From Methylophaga sulfidovorans (GTDB lineage: Bacteria > Pseudomonadota > Gammaproteobacteria > Nitrosococcales > Methylophagaceae), in NCBI RefSeq assembly GCF_900114205.1, contig NZ_FOSH01000004.1:176769-240768 (forward strand): DNA of 64,000 nucleotides, written 5' to 3'. Under the pieces are notes generated by a model. That model did no database searches. It was not told the DNA's origin and saw nothing but the letters and a program-made list of their open reading frames with translations. Both the position numbers and the translations under genes were made by a program. Numbering within the stretch: position 1 is the first letter of the stretch; every line of letters begins with the position of its first letter. Positions 8,766-17,925 of this stretch are shown piece by piece.

Positions 8766-9260
8766 ATGACTACGGTGACATTAAAAGGTACACCTTTTGA
8801 GACGGTCGGTGAGCTGCCGGCTGTGGGAAATAAGGCACCTGAATTTAGCCTGACAAAAGATGATTTGTCTGAATTAACACTAGCGGATCTTTCGGGGCGT
8901 GTAGTGTTAAATATTTTCCCTTCTGTGGACACGCCTACTTGTGCGATGTCAGTCAGACAATTTAATACAAAAGCAGCGGCACTGGATAACACTACCGTTG
9001 TTTGTGTTTCAAAAGACTTACCATTTGCAATGGCCCGTTTTTGTGGGGCTGAAGGCATTGATAATGTGGTGACAGGTTCAGCTTTCCGTTCTTCATTTGC
9101 TGAAGATTACGGCTTATTAATGAAAGACGGACCGTTAGCGGGATTATGCTCACGCGCAGTGGTGGTCATTGATGAAAACGGTAAAGTCATTTACACAGAG
9201 CAAGTAAGTGAAATTGCTGATGAACCAGACTATGAAAAAGCGTTATCTGCACTTAGCTAA
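8766..9260 (+). CDS. tpx: Thiol peroxidase (atypical 2-Cys peroxiredoxin)
   Basis: A 164-residue Tpx, which reduces hydrogen and alkyl peroxides using thioredoxin. The peroxidatic Cys is in [15 protein letters not shown] and the resolving Cys is in MARFCGAEG, the pair spaced as in the Tpx subfamily. The motif [10 protein letters not shown] and the C-terminal [19 protein letters not shown] also match. Length is normal for the family. ATG 8766 is chosen because AAAGGAG lies seven bases upstream and the product then starts like other Tpx proteins; a longer frame upstream is spurious. A strong intrinsic terminator follows. Confidence 0.96.
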   Translation: MTTVTLKGTPFETVGELPAVGNKAPEFSLTKDDLSELTLADLSGRVVLNIFPSVDTPTCAMSVRQFNTKAAALDNTTVVCVSKDLPFAMARFCGAEGIDNVVTGSAFRSSFAEDYGLLMKDGPLAGLCSRAVVVIDENGKVIYTEQVSEIADEPDYEKALSALS

Positions 9261-9277
9261 GGCTTTTCTGTGTAGTC

Positions 9278-9317
9278 AAAGCCCTGTTCAACAACACGTT
9301 GAACGGGGCTTTTTTTT
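9278..9317 (+). terminator. Intrinsic terminator of tpx
   Basis: A long stem formed by AAAGCCCTGTTCAAC (9278-9292) and GTTGAACGGGGCTTT (9298-9312) with a five-base loop and one mismatch, followed by a run of eight T. It lies just after the tpx stop codon. Confidence 0.93.
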
Positions 9318-9360
9318 GCTTGAAAACATGACCTGAGCTTCTTTTGCTGGAGGTGTATAG

Positions 9361-10005
9361 ATGATGAGTCCCGATACACACTTATTTTCATCAGTGTCTG
9401 TGCTTGCTGAATTTCACCCTTTGGCAAAAGCGATCCAGTTCTGGTCCGACAAAAGTGGCCAGCGGCATAGTAAAGTGGTGTATGACCACATCGTACCAAG
9501 CGCGATGCAAGCGCTGGAAGTGGATATTGCCATTATTGCAGAACAATTAGGTAAAGCCTCATTGCCCGATTTTTATCAGTTTTGTAGTGATATTGAATTG
9601 ATATTTCATGGGGCACAGCCATCGGGTCCTGTTGCCACGGTATCTGATATTGACTGGCTGCGGTTAAGACGAATCTCCATTTATGCGCAGTACTGGAAAA
9701 ACAGAAATCCGCAAGAAGTGAATAAGCTATTAAGTTTTGTCATGGGGATTCCTCTTTATAGTCAGATTGTTGCTCAACTGATAGCTTCACATGCGAGTGA
9801 CAGTAAATATCAGATTTTGCAGGGAATATCTCTGTCTGGCGGAGTTTACCTGATCGGGGTTGAACGCTATAAACAGCTGTTCAGACATGAAATTGACCAA
9901 GCATTTAATGAAGCGAAAGTTCTGGTTTCAGCCTTTCGCGGTACACATGAAGAAAATGCGGCTGAACTCATTAATAGTATGGCTGAAGCAGCTTTGATTA
10001 AATGA
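9361..10005 (+). CDS. Hypothetical protein
   Basis: A 214-residue soluble protein that I do not recognise. It is predicted to be mostly helical, with no signal peptide, no clear membrane segment and no known catalytic motif. GGAGGTG precedes two tandem ATG codons (9361 and 9364), so translation is well supported. It follows the tpx terminator and therefore has its own promoter, and it lies 94 bp upstream of the ATP-grasp gene on the same strand. A role with that locus is possible but unsupported. Confidence 0.7.
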   Translation: MMSPDTHLFSSVSVLAEFHPLAKAIQFWSDKSGQRHSKVVYDHIVPSAMQALEVDIAIIAEQLGKASLPDFYQFCSDIELIFHGAQPSGPVATVSDIDWLRLRRISIYAQYWKNRNPQEVNKLLSFVMGIPLYSQIVAQLIASHASDSKYQILQGISLSGGVYLIGVERYKQLFRHEIDQAFNEAKVLVSAFRGTHEENAAELINSMAEAALIK

Positions 10006-10099
10006 AGGTAAAAATTAACCTAGCTTTTAAGTCAGGTATAACTCTTGCTCATATTGCTAGTAACAACGTTCTTTTCGCTAAAACCTGATGGGGGGACTG

Positions 10100-11563
10100 A
10101 TGAAGGACATTTGGAAAGACTATGATCCGGGGTCATTTTTTGATGAACTCATGTTTGCAAAACATTAGCCCAGAGCATTCAGTTTTAAGTTACTTGAATA
10201 CTTGCGTTGCATGGAAAAAGAAGCCTTTACGCAGCGCGTCAAAGAGTCAGAAGTGGAAATGCTGGAACGCGGCATTACCTTCACCATATACAGCGATGCG
10301 GGCAATATCGATCGGGCATGGCCGTTTGATATTATTCCCCGGGCCATCCCCAAAGGTGAATGGGAACGCACCGAAAAGGGGCTAAAACAGCGTATTCGTG
10401 CCTTAAATCAGTTCATTCAGGACATTTATAACGAAGGCCACATTATCAATGACGGCATCATGCCCGCCGATGTTGTCTATCAGTCAAAAGGTTATCGTAA
10501 AGAATGTCATGGTATGACACCTGCTCATGGCGTCTGGGCGAATATCTGTGGTTCTGATCTGGTACGTGATCATGAAGGTACATTGTATGTGCTTGAAGAT
10601 AATTTACGTGTGCCATCGGGCGTGGCTTATATGCTCGAAAACAGAAAAACCACTAAACGCGTTTTTCCTGAGTTATTTAAATTATTAAACATCAGTCCTG
10701 TTGATGCTTATCCGGAGCACTTAGCAGAAATGCTCGCCTCATTACGCCCGGATTTATCTAACCCAACCATGGCTTTGTTAACGCCAGGTATCTACAACTC
10801 GGCCTATTTTGAGCATGCGTTTCTGGCTCAGCAGGCGGGTTTGATTTTACTGGAAGGAGCCGATCTGCTGGTTGGTGATGACGACTATGTCTATATGAAA
10901 ACAATTCATGGTCTTGAACGAGTTGATGTGATTTATCGCCGTATCGACGATGATTTTATTGATCCTGAAGTATTTCGTCCTGATTCGATGCTGGGTGTGC
11001 CGGGCATCATGCGTTCATGGCGAGCTGGTAAGGTGGCGATTGCCAATGCGCCAGGTTGCGGTGTTGCGGACGATAAAGTGATTTATGCCTATGTGCCCGA
11101 TATGATCCGCTACTACCTCAATGAAGAGCCTATCTTAAGTAATGTGCCTACCTGGTTATGCCGTAATGATGAGGATCTGGATCACGTGCTACAACATCTT
11201 CCTGAGTTAGTGGTTAAGCCAGCTAATGAGTCGGGTGGTTACGGCATGCTGGTGGGACCTCATTCTTCCGCGGAGAAAGTGGAGGAGTTTCGCGACTTAC
11301 TGACCAACGATCCAAAGAATTATATTGCTCAGCCTACTCTGAGTTTATCGGTCTCTCCTACTTGTTGTGATGAAACCATTGCACCACGTCATGTTGATTT
11401 GAGGCCTTTCATTCTTTCTGGAGATGATATTTATGTTACCCCGGGTGGATTGACGCGTGTCGCTATGGTGGAAGGATCTTTGGTGGTTAACTCATCACAG
11501 GGTGGGGGAAGTAAAGATACCTGGATTGTCGATGAAAGTCGTCAGATCATGGAGGAAGACTAA
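10100..11563 (+). CDS. Circularly permuted ATP-grasp protein (DUF404/407), interrupted by an in-frame amber codon
   Basis: Member of the circularly permuted ATP-grasp family, predicted amidoligases that work with alpha-E proteins and the Anbu protease. The natural start is ATG 10100 with a GGGGGGA ribosome site, giving MKDIWKDYDPGSFFDELM, the family's usual N-terminus. Codon 23 (10166-10168) is TAG in the same frame, followed directly by PRAFSFKLLEYLRCMEKEAF and an open frame to 11563. Later motifs are intact: VLEDNLRVPSG, VKPANESGGYGM and HVDLRPFILSG. The full length would be 487 codons. Either the gene is a recent nonsense mutant (CAG to TAG is the simplest change), or TAG is read through, or translation restarts at TTG 10202 or ATG 10211, neither with a good ribosome site. 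The stop overlaps the next start by one base. Confidence 0.85.
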
Positions 11564-12504
11564 TGTTATCCCGTGTTGCTGAAAGGGTGTACTGGTTAGC
11601 GCGTTATTTGGAACGTGTAGAAAATACGGCACGTTTAATTAATGTGCATACGGCATTGTTGATGGACTTACCGGAACATATGGAGGTGAACTGGTTTACC
11701 TTAGTCACCATTTTTGATGCAGAGCAGATTTATTACACCAAACACCCCCGTGAAAATGAATATGACATCATGCATTTTCTATTGTCTGATCCCAGTTATG
11801 GTGGCTCACTTATCAATAATTTATCTGCGGTTAGAGAAAATGCTCGAACATCACTTGATGTGTTACCTGAGGAAGTCTGGGAGCAAGTCAACGAGCTGCA
11901 CCTATTAGTGAAAAGTGAATTGTCATCCATTGGCAATCGGCGCAGAAGGCAGAAGTTATTACTCACTGTCATGGAGTCTTGTCAGTGTATCTGGGGTATG
12001 ATTGCCAATCATATGAGCCGTAATTACGCCTATGATTTTCTACAAGCTGGTAAACACCTGGAACGGGCTGATATGACCAGCCGAATACTTGAACTGGCTA
12101 CTTTATTAATGTCCGATAATCGTAGTGATGCATTAAGACAGCATGAAGGTATTTTATGGGCAACCTTGCTTAGGGTGTTAAATGCCCAGCAGATGTATAT
12201 TCAGGCGCATAATTCGTCATTGAAGGGTGAAAAGGTACTCGCGTTCTTAATTCAGGATAATGCCTTCCCTCGCTCATTAAGTTTTTCCGTCAAATCCATA
12301 GGCAATTATCTGGAGTATTTGCCTGGTGATAAACGGGTGTTAGAACTGCAGGGCGAGATCTTGGCACGACTAAAAGCCTACAGCGCAGAGAAAAATCCAC
12401 CGGAAACCATACGACTAATGATGGATGAGCTACAGATTTCGCTAAATCGCTTGAATACCAGTATTACCAGCAATTGGTTTTATCCGGATTATTCAGCCTC
12501 ATGA
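11563..12504 (+). CDS. Alpha-E domain protein (DUF403)
   Basis: A 313-residue all-helical protein of the alpha-E family, always found beside circularly permuted ATP-grasp genes. Its biochemical role is unknown; it is proposed to assist peptide-bond-like ligation. The N-terminus LSRVAERVYWLARYLERVENTARL is the family signature (quoted in two parts: LSRVAERVYWLARYLERVE and NTARL). Later motifs include HLERADMTSRIL and the Arg-rich GNRRRRQK segment. Its ATG uses the final A of the upstream TAA, and its own stop overlaps the next start (ATGA), so the three genes are translationally coupled. The reading frame is intact although the upstream gene carries a stop codon. Confidence 0.92.
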   Translation: MLSRVAERVYWLARYLERVENTARLINVHTALLMDLPEHMEVNWFTLVTIFDAEQIYYTKHPRENEYDIMHFLLSDPSYGGSLINNLSAVRENARTSLDVLPEEVWEQVNELHLLVKSELSSIGNRRRRQKLLLTVMESCQCIWGMIANHMSRNYAYDFLQAGKHLERADMTSRILELATLLMSDNRSDALRQHEGILWATLLRVLNAQQMYIQAHNSSLKGEKVLAFLIQDNAFPRSLSFSVKSIGNYLEYLPGDKRVLELQGEILARLKAYSAEKNPPETIRLMMDELQISLNRLNTSITSNWFYPDYSAS

Positions 12505-13550
12505 GACGTTTCTTTTGCCAGTGTGGGCAAGAAATCTTTTTTGAAAACACACATTGCGGTGTCTGTGGCAGCCAACTAGGTTTTATCCCTGAGTTACAAC
12601 AACTCTCCAGCCTGCGGGAAGATGATAATGCCTGGCTGATGACCGATCTCTTTCCATTACAACGTTATCGGAGTTGCCATCATCGTGATCATGAGCTGGC
12701 CTGTAACTGGTTAATTCCAGCGGATTCACTCAATACACAATGTATTTCCTGTGCCTTAACCAGAACGATACCGATGCTAACCCAGCCGGATAATTGGCGG
12801 CGATGGCGTACTTTAGAAGCAGCTAAACGACGCATGATCTATGGCTTGCTTAGATTAAATCTGCCAATTAAAGCGTATTATCAAGGCTATGAGAACGGCT
12901 TAGTATTTGATTTTCTTGAAGATCAGCGAACTAATCCGGACTTAGCTCTTGAACATGTTTTGAGTGGTCATAGTCAGGGTGTGATTACGCTCAATGCGGC
13001 TGAGGCGGATGGTAGTTTCAGAGAAGCCACCCGCGAAGCAATGAATGAATCTTATCGAACCTTACTGGGTCATTTTCGTCATGAGATTGGGCATTACTAT
13101 TGGGATACATTGATTAAAGACAGTGAGCATTACACGGCTTTCTGCGATGTCTTTGGCTTTACTGAACAAGATTATCAAAGCAGTTTAAATACTTATTACA
13201 GTGAAGGCCCTGCAGCAGACTGGTCGGAGTATTATCTGTCAGCGTATGCAAGCGCCCACCCTATGGAGGACTGGGCAGAAACATGGTCACACTATCTGAT
13301 GATGAGTGAAACCATGGAAACGGCGGTAGTTTATGGTCTGATTGACCATTTTGATTATGCCAGCGACTTTGATGTGTTAATGACAGACTGGTCTGCACTG
13401 GTGGTGAAAATGAATGCCTTAAACAGAAGTGTCGGCAATACAGATGCCTATCCTTTTGTGGTTTCTGCATTAGTGAGAAAAAAATTACACTTTATTCACC
13501 AGTTGTTGAGTCCGTTGAAAAAGACTCGGGAATCCGTGGCATTTCTTTAA
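12501..13550 (+). CDS. Putative zinc-binding metallopeptidase (Peptidase_Mx type)
   Basis: A 349-residue protein with an N-terminal rubredoxin-like zinc ribbon (Cys6, Cys8, Cys19, Cys22, and a second Cys pair further on) and a metallopeptidase motif H194-E-I-G-H198 in RHEIGHYYWD. A downstream MEDWAETWSHYL segment probably holds the third zinc ligand. This family often accompanies the ATP-grasp/alpha-E pair, where other genomes have a transglutaminase-like protein. ATG 12501 overlaps the alpha-E stop as ATGA and is preferred to an upstream frame start at 12474. The 3' end overlaps the convergent Anbu gene by 59 bp. The substrate is unknown. Confidence 0.85.
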   Translation: MRRFFCQCGQEIFFENTHCGVCGSQLGFIPELQQLSSLREDDNAWLMTDLFPLQRYRSCHHRDHELACNWLIPADSLNTQCISCALTRTIPMLTQPDNWRRWRTLEAAKRRMIYGLLRLNLPIKAYYQGYENGLVFDFLEDQRTNPDLALEHVLSGHSQGVITLNAAEADGSFREATREAMNESYRTLLGHFRHEIGHYYWDTLIKDSEHYTAFCDVFGFTEQDYQSSLNTYYSEGPAADWSEYYLSAYASAHPMEDWAETWSHYLMMSETMETAVVYGLIDHFDYASDFDVLMTDWSALVVKMNALNRSVGNTDAYPFVVSALVRKKLHFIHQLLSPLKKTRESVAFL

Positions 13551-14244
13551 ATGCTTGGTTCAGTTTATTTCCCCATTCCCGTCGCAAGTTAATCAGGAAG
13601 GGATCTTCAGCATCGAAGCGATAATGATGCTTAAACATAAGCTTATCGGTTTCGTAGACCAATACTTCAATAGGCGGACCCACGCTGACATTACTTTTCA
13701 TGGTGGAGTCCATGGAAATTAACGCGCAAGTGGCTGCATCAGTTAATGAAGTTTGCATTGTTAGAAAGCGATCCAGAACCGGTTTGCCGTATTTACTTTC
13801 ACCAATCTGCAAATAGGGTGTATCCACGCTGGTGGTGATGTGATTTCCTTGTGGGTAAATCAAAAAAGCCTGAGGCGGTTGCCCTTTTATCTGTCCCGCC
13901 ATCAATAAAGTGGCATCCGGTGAAAAGCCGGACTGCTGGTCTTCGGTATAACGCTTGATACGTTGACTTAAAACATCACCGACATAATCAGCGGTATCGG
14001 ATAAATAATGGGTAGTATTGAGACTGGTTTCATTACTTTCACGCAGATCCCGGTTGAGCTGTTCTATCACACATTGTGTAGTTGCCAGATTACCTGCGCT
14101 GAGGATAGCGATACAGCGATCAGCCTTTGTATTGAAACGAAACATTTTGCTGTATGTGCTGACCTGATCTATACCCGCATTGGTTCTTGAGTCAGAGGTA
14201 AGCACCAGTCCTTTATCTAATGATATGGCAATACAGTAGGTCAT
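13492..14244 (-). CDS. Anbu-type proteasome-like protease
   Basis: A 250-residue Ntn-hydrolase of the Anbu (ancestral beta subunit, bacterial proteasome homologue) family. After Met removal the N-terminus is Thr2 in MTYCIAISLDKGLVLTSDSRT, read here as Thr2 plus the conserved Asp/Ser-Arg of SDSRT and a Lys (SKMF) at the expected place. GNLATTQ, GGESK-like IGESKYGKP and LISMDSTMKSN also match the family. It is transcribed toward the peptidase gene, and the genes converge with a 59-bp overlap. Anbu occurs with ATP-grasp and alpha-E genes across proteobacteria; its peptide substrate is unresolved. Assembly into a spiral oligomer is known for homologues. Confidence 0.92.
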   Translation of the reverse strand: MTYCIAISLDKGLVLTSDSRTNAGIDQVSTYSKMFRFNTKADRCIAILSAGNLATTQCVIEQLNRDLRESNETSLNTTHYLSDTADYVGDVLSQRIKRYTEDQQSGFSPDATLLMAGQIKGQPPQAFLIYPQGNHITTSVDTPYLQIGESKYGKPVLDRFLTMQTSLTDAATCALISMDSTMKSNVSVGPPIEVLVYETDKLMFKHHYRFDAEDPFLINLRREWGNKLNQAFKEMPRIPESFSTDSTTGE

Positions 14245-14373
14245 AGTCGTTCCAGTAATGGCTGCGATTAAAGATAGTCAAAAATAAGAGATTGAGCAAT
14301 CTTGTTTTATTGCCCACAACACAGCATGGAACCCTTAGTGGGGTACTGAGTCGTTATTATATGAGTGGCTGCA

Positions 14374-14389
14374 TTAACAACGTTGTTAA
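14374..14389. promoter_or_regulatory. 16-bp perfect palindrome, possible operator
   Basis: TTAACAACGTTGTTAA is a perfect 16-bp palindrome in the 211-bp region between the divergent Anbu and mscS genes. Its position 70 bp before the mscS ribosome site and 130 bp before the Anbu start suits a dimeric regulator. No cognate regulator is identified. Confidence 0.35.
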
Positions 14390-14455
14390 ATAGTATGCAG
14401 AAGTGAAATATTATCTCGGATATTACGTCTGAATTCATCCCCTTTAACGGAGTTA

Positions 14456-15379
14456 ATGATGGAATCGATAAAGACTCTTATTGAACAGATCAGCTGGTCC
14501 GCCATTATCACTGCCAGTTTGCGGATGGTGATTATATTTATTACTGCCTGGGTGGCGACGCGGTTGTTGAAATCGGCATTACAGCGCTTTGAAGTAAGGC
14601 TGGTTGGTAAGGCGGCTGCGCGTGGTGAGTCTTCACTGGAATCCAGAAAACGTATCGAAACCATTGTCAGGCTATTAAAACAAGCAGGCCTGTTGGCGAT
14701 ATGGATTACTTTCTTTCTGATTATATTAAGAGAAATTGGTGTGGAAGTTGGGCCTCTTATCGCCAGTGCTGGTATTGTTGGCTTGGCGATTGGGTTTGGC
14801 GCGCAAAATCTGGTGCGGGATGTGATTTCAGGCTTTTTTATTATTCTGGAAAATCAGATCCGAGTGGGGGATGTAGCCGTGATTAACGGCACCGGCGGTT
14901 TAGTTGAGGCTATCAATTTCCGTACTACCGTATTACGTGATCTAGCAGGTATTGTGCACTTTTTTCCAAACGGCACCATAACCACACTAAGCAATATGAC
15001 GACTGAATGGTCAGCTTATGTGTTTGATATCGGTGTGGCCTATAAAGAAAATACTGATGAGGTAATACAAGCCATTCAGGAAGTGGCTGACGGACTGATG
15101 GCTGACGAAGATATGAAAAAATTGATTATCGAACCACCTGAAATTTTTGGTGTGGATAAACTCGATAATTCCGCGGTGATTATTAAAGGCAGAATTAAAA
15201 CGCTGCCTATTCAACAGTGGACGGTTGGCCGGGAATTTTTAAGACGCATCAAACTCAGCTTTGATGAGAAAAATATTGAAATTCCATTCCCACACAGCAC
15301 GATTTACTTTGGCGAAGCCAGCAAACCGTTTGATGTGAAACTGATGGAGGCAGCAGCGAATCAATCAAAAGAGACATAA
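14456..15379 (+). CDS. Small-conductance mechanosensitive channel (MscS family)
   Basis: A 307-residue inner-membrane channel that opens on membrane tension to release solutes during osmotic downshock. Three membrane helices lie at about 15-38, 75-95 and 98-120. The pore-lining helix is GIVGLAIGFGAQNLVRDVISGFFIILENQ (residues about 110-138; key small residues Gly and Ala and the Q-N pair), the MscS signature. A beta domain with VGDVAVINGTGGLVEAINFRTT and a cytoplasmic alpha/beta vestibule follow. Two tandem ATGs exist (14456, 14459); GGAG spacing fits the second slightly better. The 3' end overlaps the convergent WG-repeat gene by 19 bp. Confidence 0.93.
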   Translation: MMESIKTLIEQISWSAIITASLRMVIIFITAWVATRLLKSALQRFEVRLVGKAAARGESSLESRKRIETIVRLLKQAGLLAIWITFFLIILREIGVEVGPLIASAGIVGLAIGFGAQNLVRDVISGFFIILENQIRVGDVAVINGTGGLVEAINFRTTVLRDLAGIVHFFPNGTITTLSNMTTEWSAYVFDIGVAYKENTDEVIQAIQEVADGLMADEDMKKLIIEPPEIFGVDKLDNSAVIIKGRIKTLPIQQWTVGREFLRRIKLSFDEKNIEIPFPHSTIYFGEASKPFDVKLMEAAANQSKET

Positions 15380-16467
15380 CCCCATTTCCCCTCACGTTTG
15401 ACTGGTGCCAGACCATTATTAAATGGTTTGGCATCATCATACTGGGGTTGAATGACCAGCTCACCATATTGGTTAATATAACCATAATCCCAGTAATCCA
15501 GTGTCACTGCCGCCATACCTTCATGAAAAGACTGGCCCCATTTATATTGAGGTTTGATAATCACTTTGCCTGTTTCATCTAAGTAGCCGACTTTTCCGGC
15601 TTTCTCTACCCTTGCCAGACCGTCTTTGTATGACCAAGCATCGTCATAAACCGGACTAATCAGTTCTTTTCCTTGTATATCGATATAACCGTATTTACTG
15701 TTAAGCATCACAACAGCTTTACCTTCACTAAACGGTTGGGCGTGTTCATATTTTTTATCATTTAATACCTCACCATTTTCCGAGATAAACCACCAGCTTT
15801 GATTATCACTGACTAAGGCAATCTGCTGGCTAAATGAGTGAACCGCTTCGTATTGGGGCTGGATAATAGTATGACCAGCAGTATCTATATAGCCCCAGCC
15901 ATCATTCGTTTTTATTGCTGCCAAGCCGTCACTAAAGCGTTTTGTGTCACGAAATTGCGCCTGAATAATCCATCTACCTTGTTTATCAATAAAGCCCCAC
16001 GAGCCATATTGTTTTACGGCGGCTCTGTCTTCCTGAAAGATGTCTGCTTTATCAAATCGGGGAGAGATGACCCAGTCACCATCTGTATTAATAAATCCCC
16101 ATTTGTCGTCTTCTAATGCTGCAGCAAGGCCCTCATTAAATGGTGTCAGCTTTTTATATGTGGCTGGAATGACAATCTGGCCTTTGGTATCGATAAATCC
16201 CCAGCGTTGATTAATACGGATCGGCGCAAGTCCTTCATTAAATGCTTTTATTTCAGTGTGCTTCTGTAGGGGCAGAACAAATTTCCCTAACGTATTGATA
16301 AGGCCAACATATGGGATGCCTTGTTTATTCTGTACAACGATAGCCGTGTCTTGATAGAAAGGACTCGCGGCATCAAAGTCATAATCGATGATTACTTTAT
16401 TTGCATCAGCAACAGAGAAGGGCGTCAGAGAGACAAGCAGGATGGTTTTAATCATAAAACGTTTCAT
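15361..16467 (-). CDS. Secreted WG-repeat protein
   Basis: About 368 residues. A signal peptide (MKRFMIKTILLVSLTPFSV then ADA) is followed by eight to nine tandem WG repeats of about 35 residues, recognisable by WGFIDTKG, WGFINTDG, WGFIDKQG, WGYIDTAG, WWFISENG, YGYIDIQG, VGYLDETG and YGYINQYG. WG (KWG leptospira-type) repeats are thought to form beta-propeller-like or solenoid binding surfaces; no enzymatic role is known. Four in-frame starts are stacked (GTG and three ATG, 16467-16476); ATG 16467 has the best spacing from AAAGG. It converges on mscS with a 19-bp overlap. The ligand is unknown. Confidence 0.83.
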   Translation of the reverse strand: MKRFMIKTILLVSLTPFSVADANKVIIDYDFDAASPFYQDTAIVVQNKQGIPYVGLINTLGKFVLPLQKHTEIKAFNEGLAPIRINQRWGFIDTKGQIVIPATYKKLTPFNEGLAAALEDDKWGFINTDGDWVISPRFDKADIFQEDRAAVKQYGSWGFIDKQGRWIIQAQFRDTKRFSDGLAAIKTNDGWGYIDTAGHTIIQPQYEAVHSFSQQIALVSDNQSWWFISENGEVLNDKKYEHAQPFSEGKAVVMLNSKYGYIDIQGKELISPVYDDAWSYKDGLARVEKAGKVGYLDETGKVIIKPQYKWGQSFHEGMAAVTLDYWDYGYINQYGELVIQPQYDDAKPFNNGLAPVKREGKWGYVSFD

Positions 16468-16566
16468 CATCATCACCTTTGACGTTGATTGTTAAGTCGA
16501 GTCTCTGCCGCTTAACGTGAATTTCACGTGAACCTAATAACAATATAAATCAATGATTTATTTTAG

Positions 16567-17472
16567 ATGTATAGGGCTGTCAGAAATGAGGTATGCACAT
16601 TGAGTCGAGGGCGTTATTGGCAGGTTTTTCAGCGTACAGTGACAGCACTAATGGTGTCGTTATGCAATGCTTGTTCGCCGGTGACGGTATTAAATGCATT
16701 GGTACCAGAAGACGGTTATCAAAAAATAGCGGATCAGGTCTATGGTGAGAAGAACAGACAAAAGCTGGATATTTACCTGCCGGGGACAACGCTGGGCACA
16801 CAGCCACTAAAGACAATTGTTTTCTTTTATGGTGGTAGTTGGGACTCAGGCAGTAAGGACGATTATAAGTTTGTTGCAGAAGCCCTGACGGCTGCTGGTT
16901 ATATTGTCATTATTCCTGATTATCGTTTATATCCTGAAGTAGTTTTTCCTGAATTTGTTGATGATGCTGCTCGCTCGATAGATTGGGTGTTTAAACACAT
17001 CAATGACTACGGCGGTGACAAAAAGCAGGTGTTTATTGCCGGGCATTCAGCAGGTGCACATATTGCTGCGTTACTGAGTCTAAATGCTTCCTACTTGGTT
17101 AAATACGGATATAAGCCAACAGATATTCAAGGCATGGTAGGTTTGGCCGGACCTTATGATTTCTTGCCACTAAAAAGTCAGCGCTTAAAGCATATTTTTG
17201 GCCCTGAGTCAGAACGCTGGCAAAGTCAGCCTATTAATTTTGTGGATGGGCGAAACCCACCAATGTTATTGATGGTTGGCAATAAGGACCACACCGTTTT
17301 ACCAAGAAATAGTATTCATCTGGCTGCAGAGATTGGACGGAACAATGGTCCGGTTCAACTTGTTGAATTTGAGTCTTTAGATCACGTTGCCATGGTTTCT
17401 CATTTAGCTAAACCATTGAGAGGTGATGATGAACTCAGAAAAACTATTGTGGATTTTATTAATCAGTTTTAG
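16567..17472 (+). CDS. Alpha/beta hydrolase (carboxylesterase type), exported or lipoprotein
   Basis: A 301-residue esterase-like alpha/beta hydrolase (BD-FAE/esterase-lipase group). The oxyanion motif is FFYGGSWDSGSK, the nucleophile elbow is GHSAGAH, the acid is probably Asp in GNKDHTV, and the catalytic His is in LDHVAMV. The N-terminus has a basic then hydrophobic segment (TALMVSLCNACSP), which suggests a signal peptide or lipobox with Cys at the end, so export is likely. The exact start is uncertain because no strong ribosome site precedes ATG 16567. The 3' end overlaps the convergent small exported gene by 14 bp. The substrate is unknown. Confidence 0.82.
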   Translation: MYRAVRNEVCTLSRGRYWQVFQRTVTALMVSLCNACSPVTVLNALVPEDGYQKIADQVYGEKNRQKLDIYLPGTTLGTQPLKTIVFFYGGSWDSGSKDDYKFVAEALTAAGYIVIIPDYRLYPEVVFPEFVDDAARSIDWVFKHINDYGGDKKQVFIAGHSAGAHIAALLSLNASYLVKYGYKPTDIQGMVGLAGPYDFLPLKSQRLKHIFGPESERWQSQPINFVDGRNPPMLLMVGNKDHTVLPRNSIHLAAEIGRNNGPVQLVEFESLDHVAMVSHLAKPLRGDDELRKTIVDFINQF

Positions 17473-17923
17473 GGGCAGGTAATAAAGGTAATTGACTAAA
17501 ATCAGGACAGATAGTGATGCTCAGCCCTGAGTCAGTTTGATTGTTGCCTTCCAGCAAAAATAAAGGGTAAGACTGACCAGCGGATAGCTGTGTTTCCGGC
17601 AGCTTGATTAAGAGCTGTTTATTATTGTTAATGGCAGTTGTTTCTACCGGTAGCCAATGGTCACCAGACTTGAGTAGCCATTTTTTGGCTGGGGTTTGAG
17701 TAGCGCCAGATAAGGTCAAGGTTTCGGTTGTTCTGACGCAGCCCGAGGGTGATAGGGACAATGATGAGGATTTGTCAGAATTGAGTGGTGTAAAACGATT
17801 CATACTGGGTTTTGTTACCGCTCTAACATCAGTGTCAGCATGGGCTTTTGATACAAACATTAGCTGCGATGTTAAGAAAAAAGGCACTGTTAACAAGAGT
17901 GCCTTGTACTGTAAATTCATCAT
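17459..17923 (-). CDS. Hypothetical exported protein
   Basis: A 154-residue protein that I do not recognise. Residues 1-29 look like a signal peptide ending AHA-DTD. The mature part is Ser/Thr-rich with two cysteines (SGCVRT and TICPDF) that could form a disulfide, and looks like a single beta-sandwich. It starts two to five bases after the stop of the aldehyde dehydrogenase gene (two tandem ATGs), so it is probably the third gene of the acetolactate-synthase-like operon. No function can be given. Confidence 0.65.
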   Translation of the reverse strand: MMNLQYKALLLTVPFFLTSQLMFVSKAHADTDVRAVTKPSMNRFTPLNSDKSSSLSLSPSGCVRTTETLTLSGATQTPAKKWLLKSGDHWLPVETTAINNNKQLLIKLPETQLSAGQSYPLFLLEGNNQTDSGLSITICPDFSQLPLLPAPKTD

Positions 17924-17925
17924 AT

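Noticed and set aside
8583..9260. Longer start for tpx at 8583
   Set aside because: It would overlap the upstream membrane protein gene by 125 bp, and ATG 8766 has a strong ribosome site.
10122..10385. Plus-strand frame overlapping the ATP-grasp start region
   Set aside because: It reads the ATP-grasp gene in another frame; the conserved N-terminus lies in the ATG 10100 frame.
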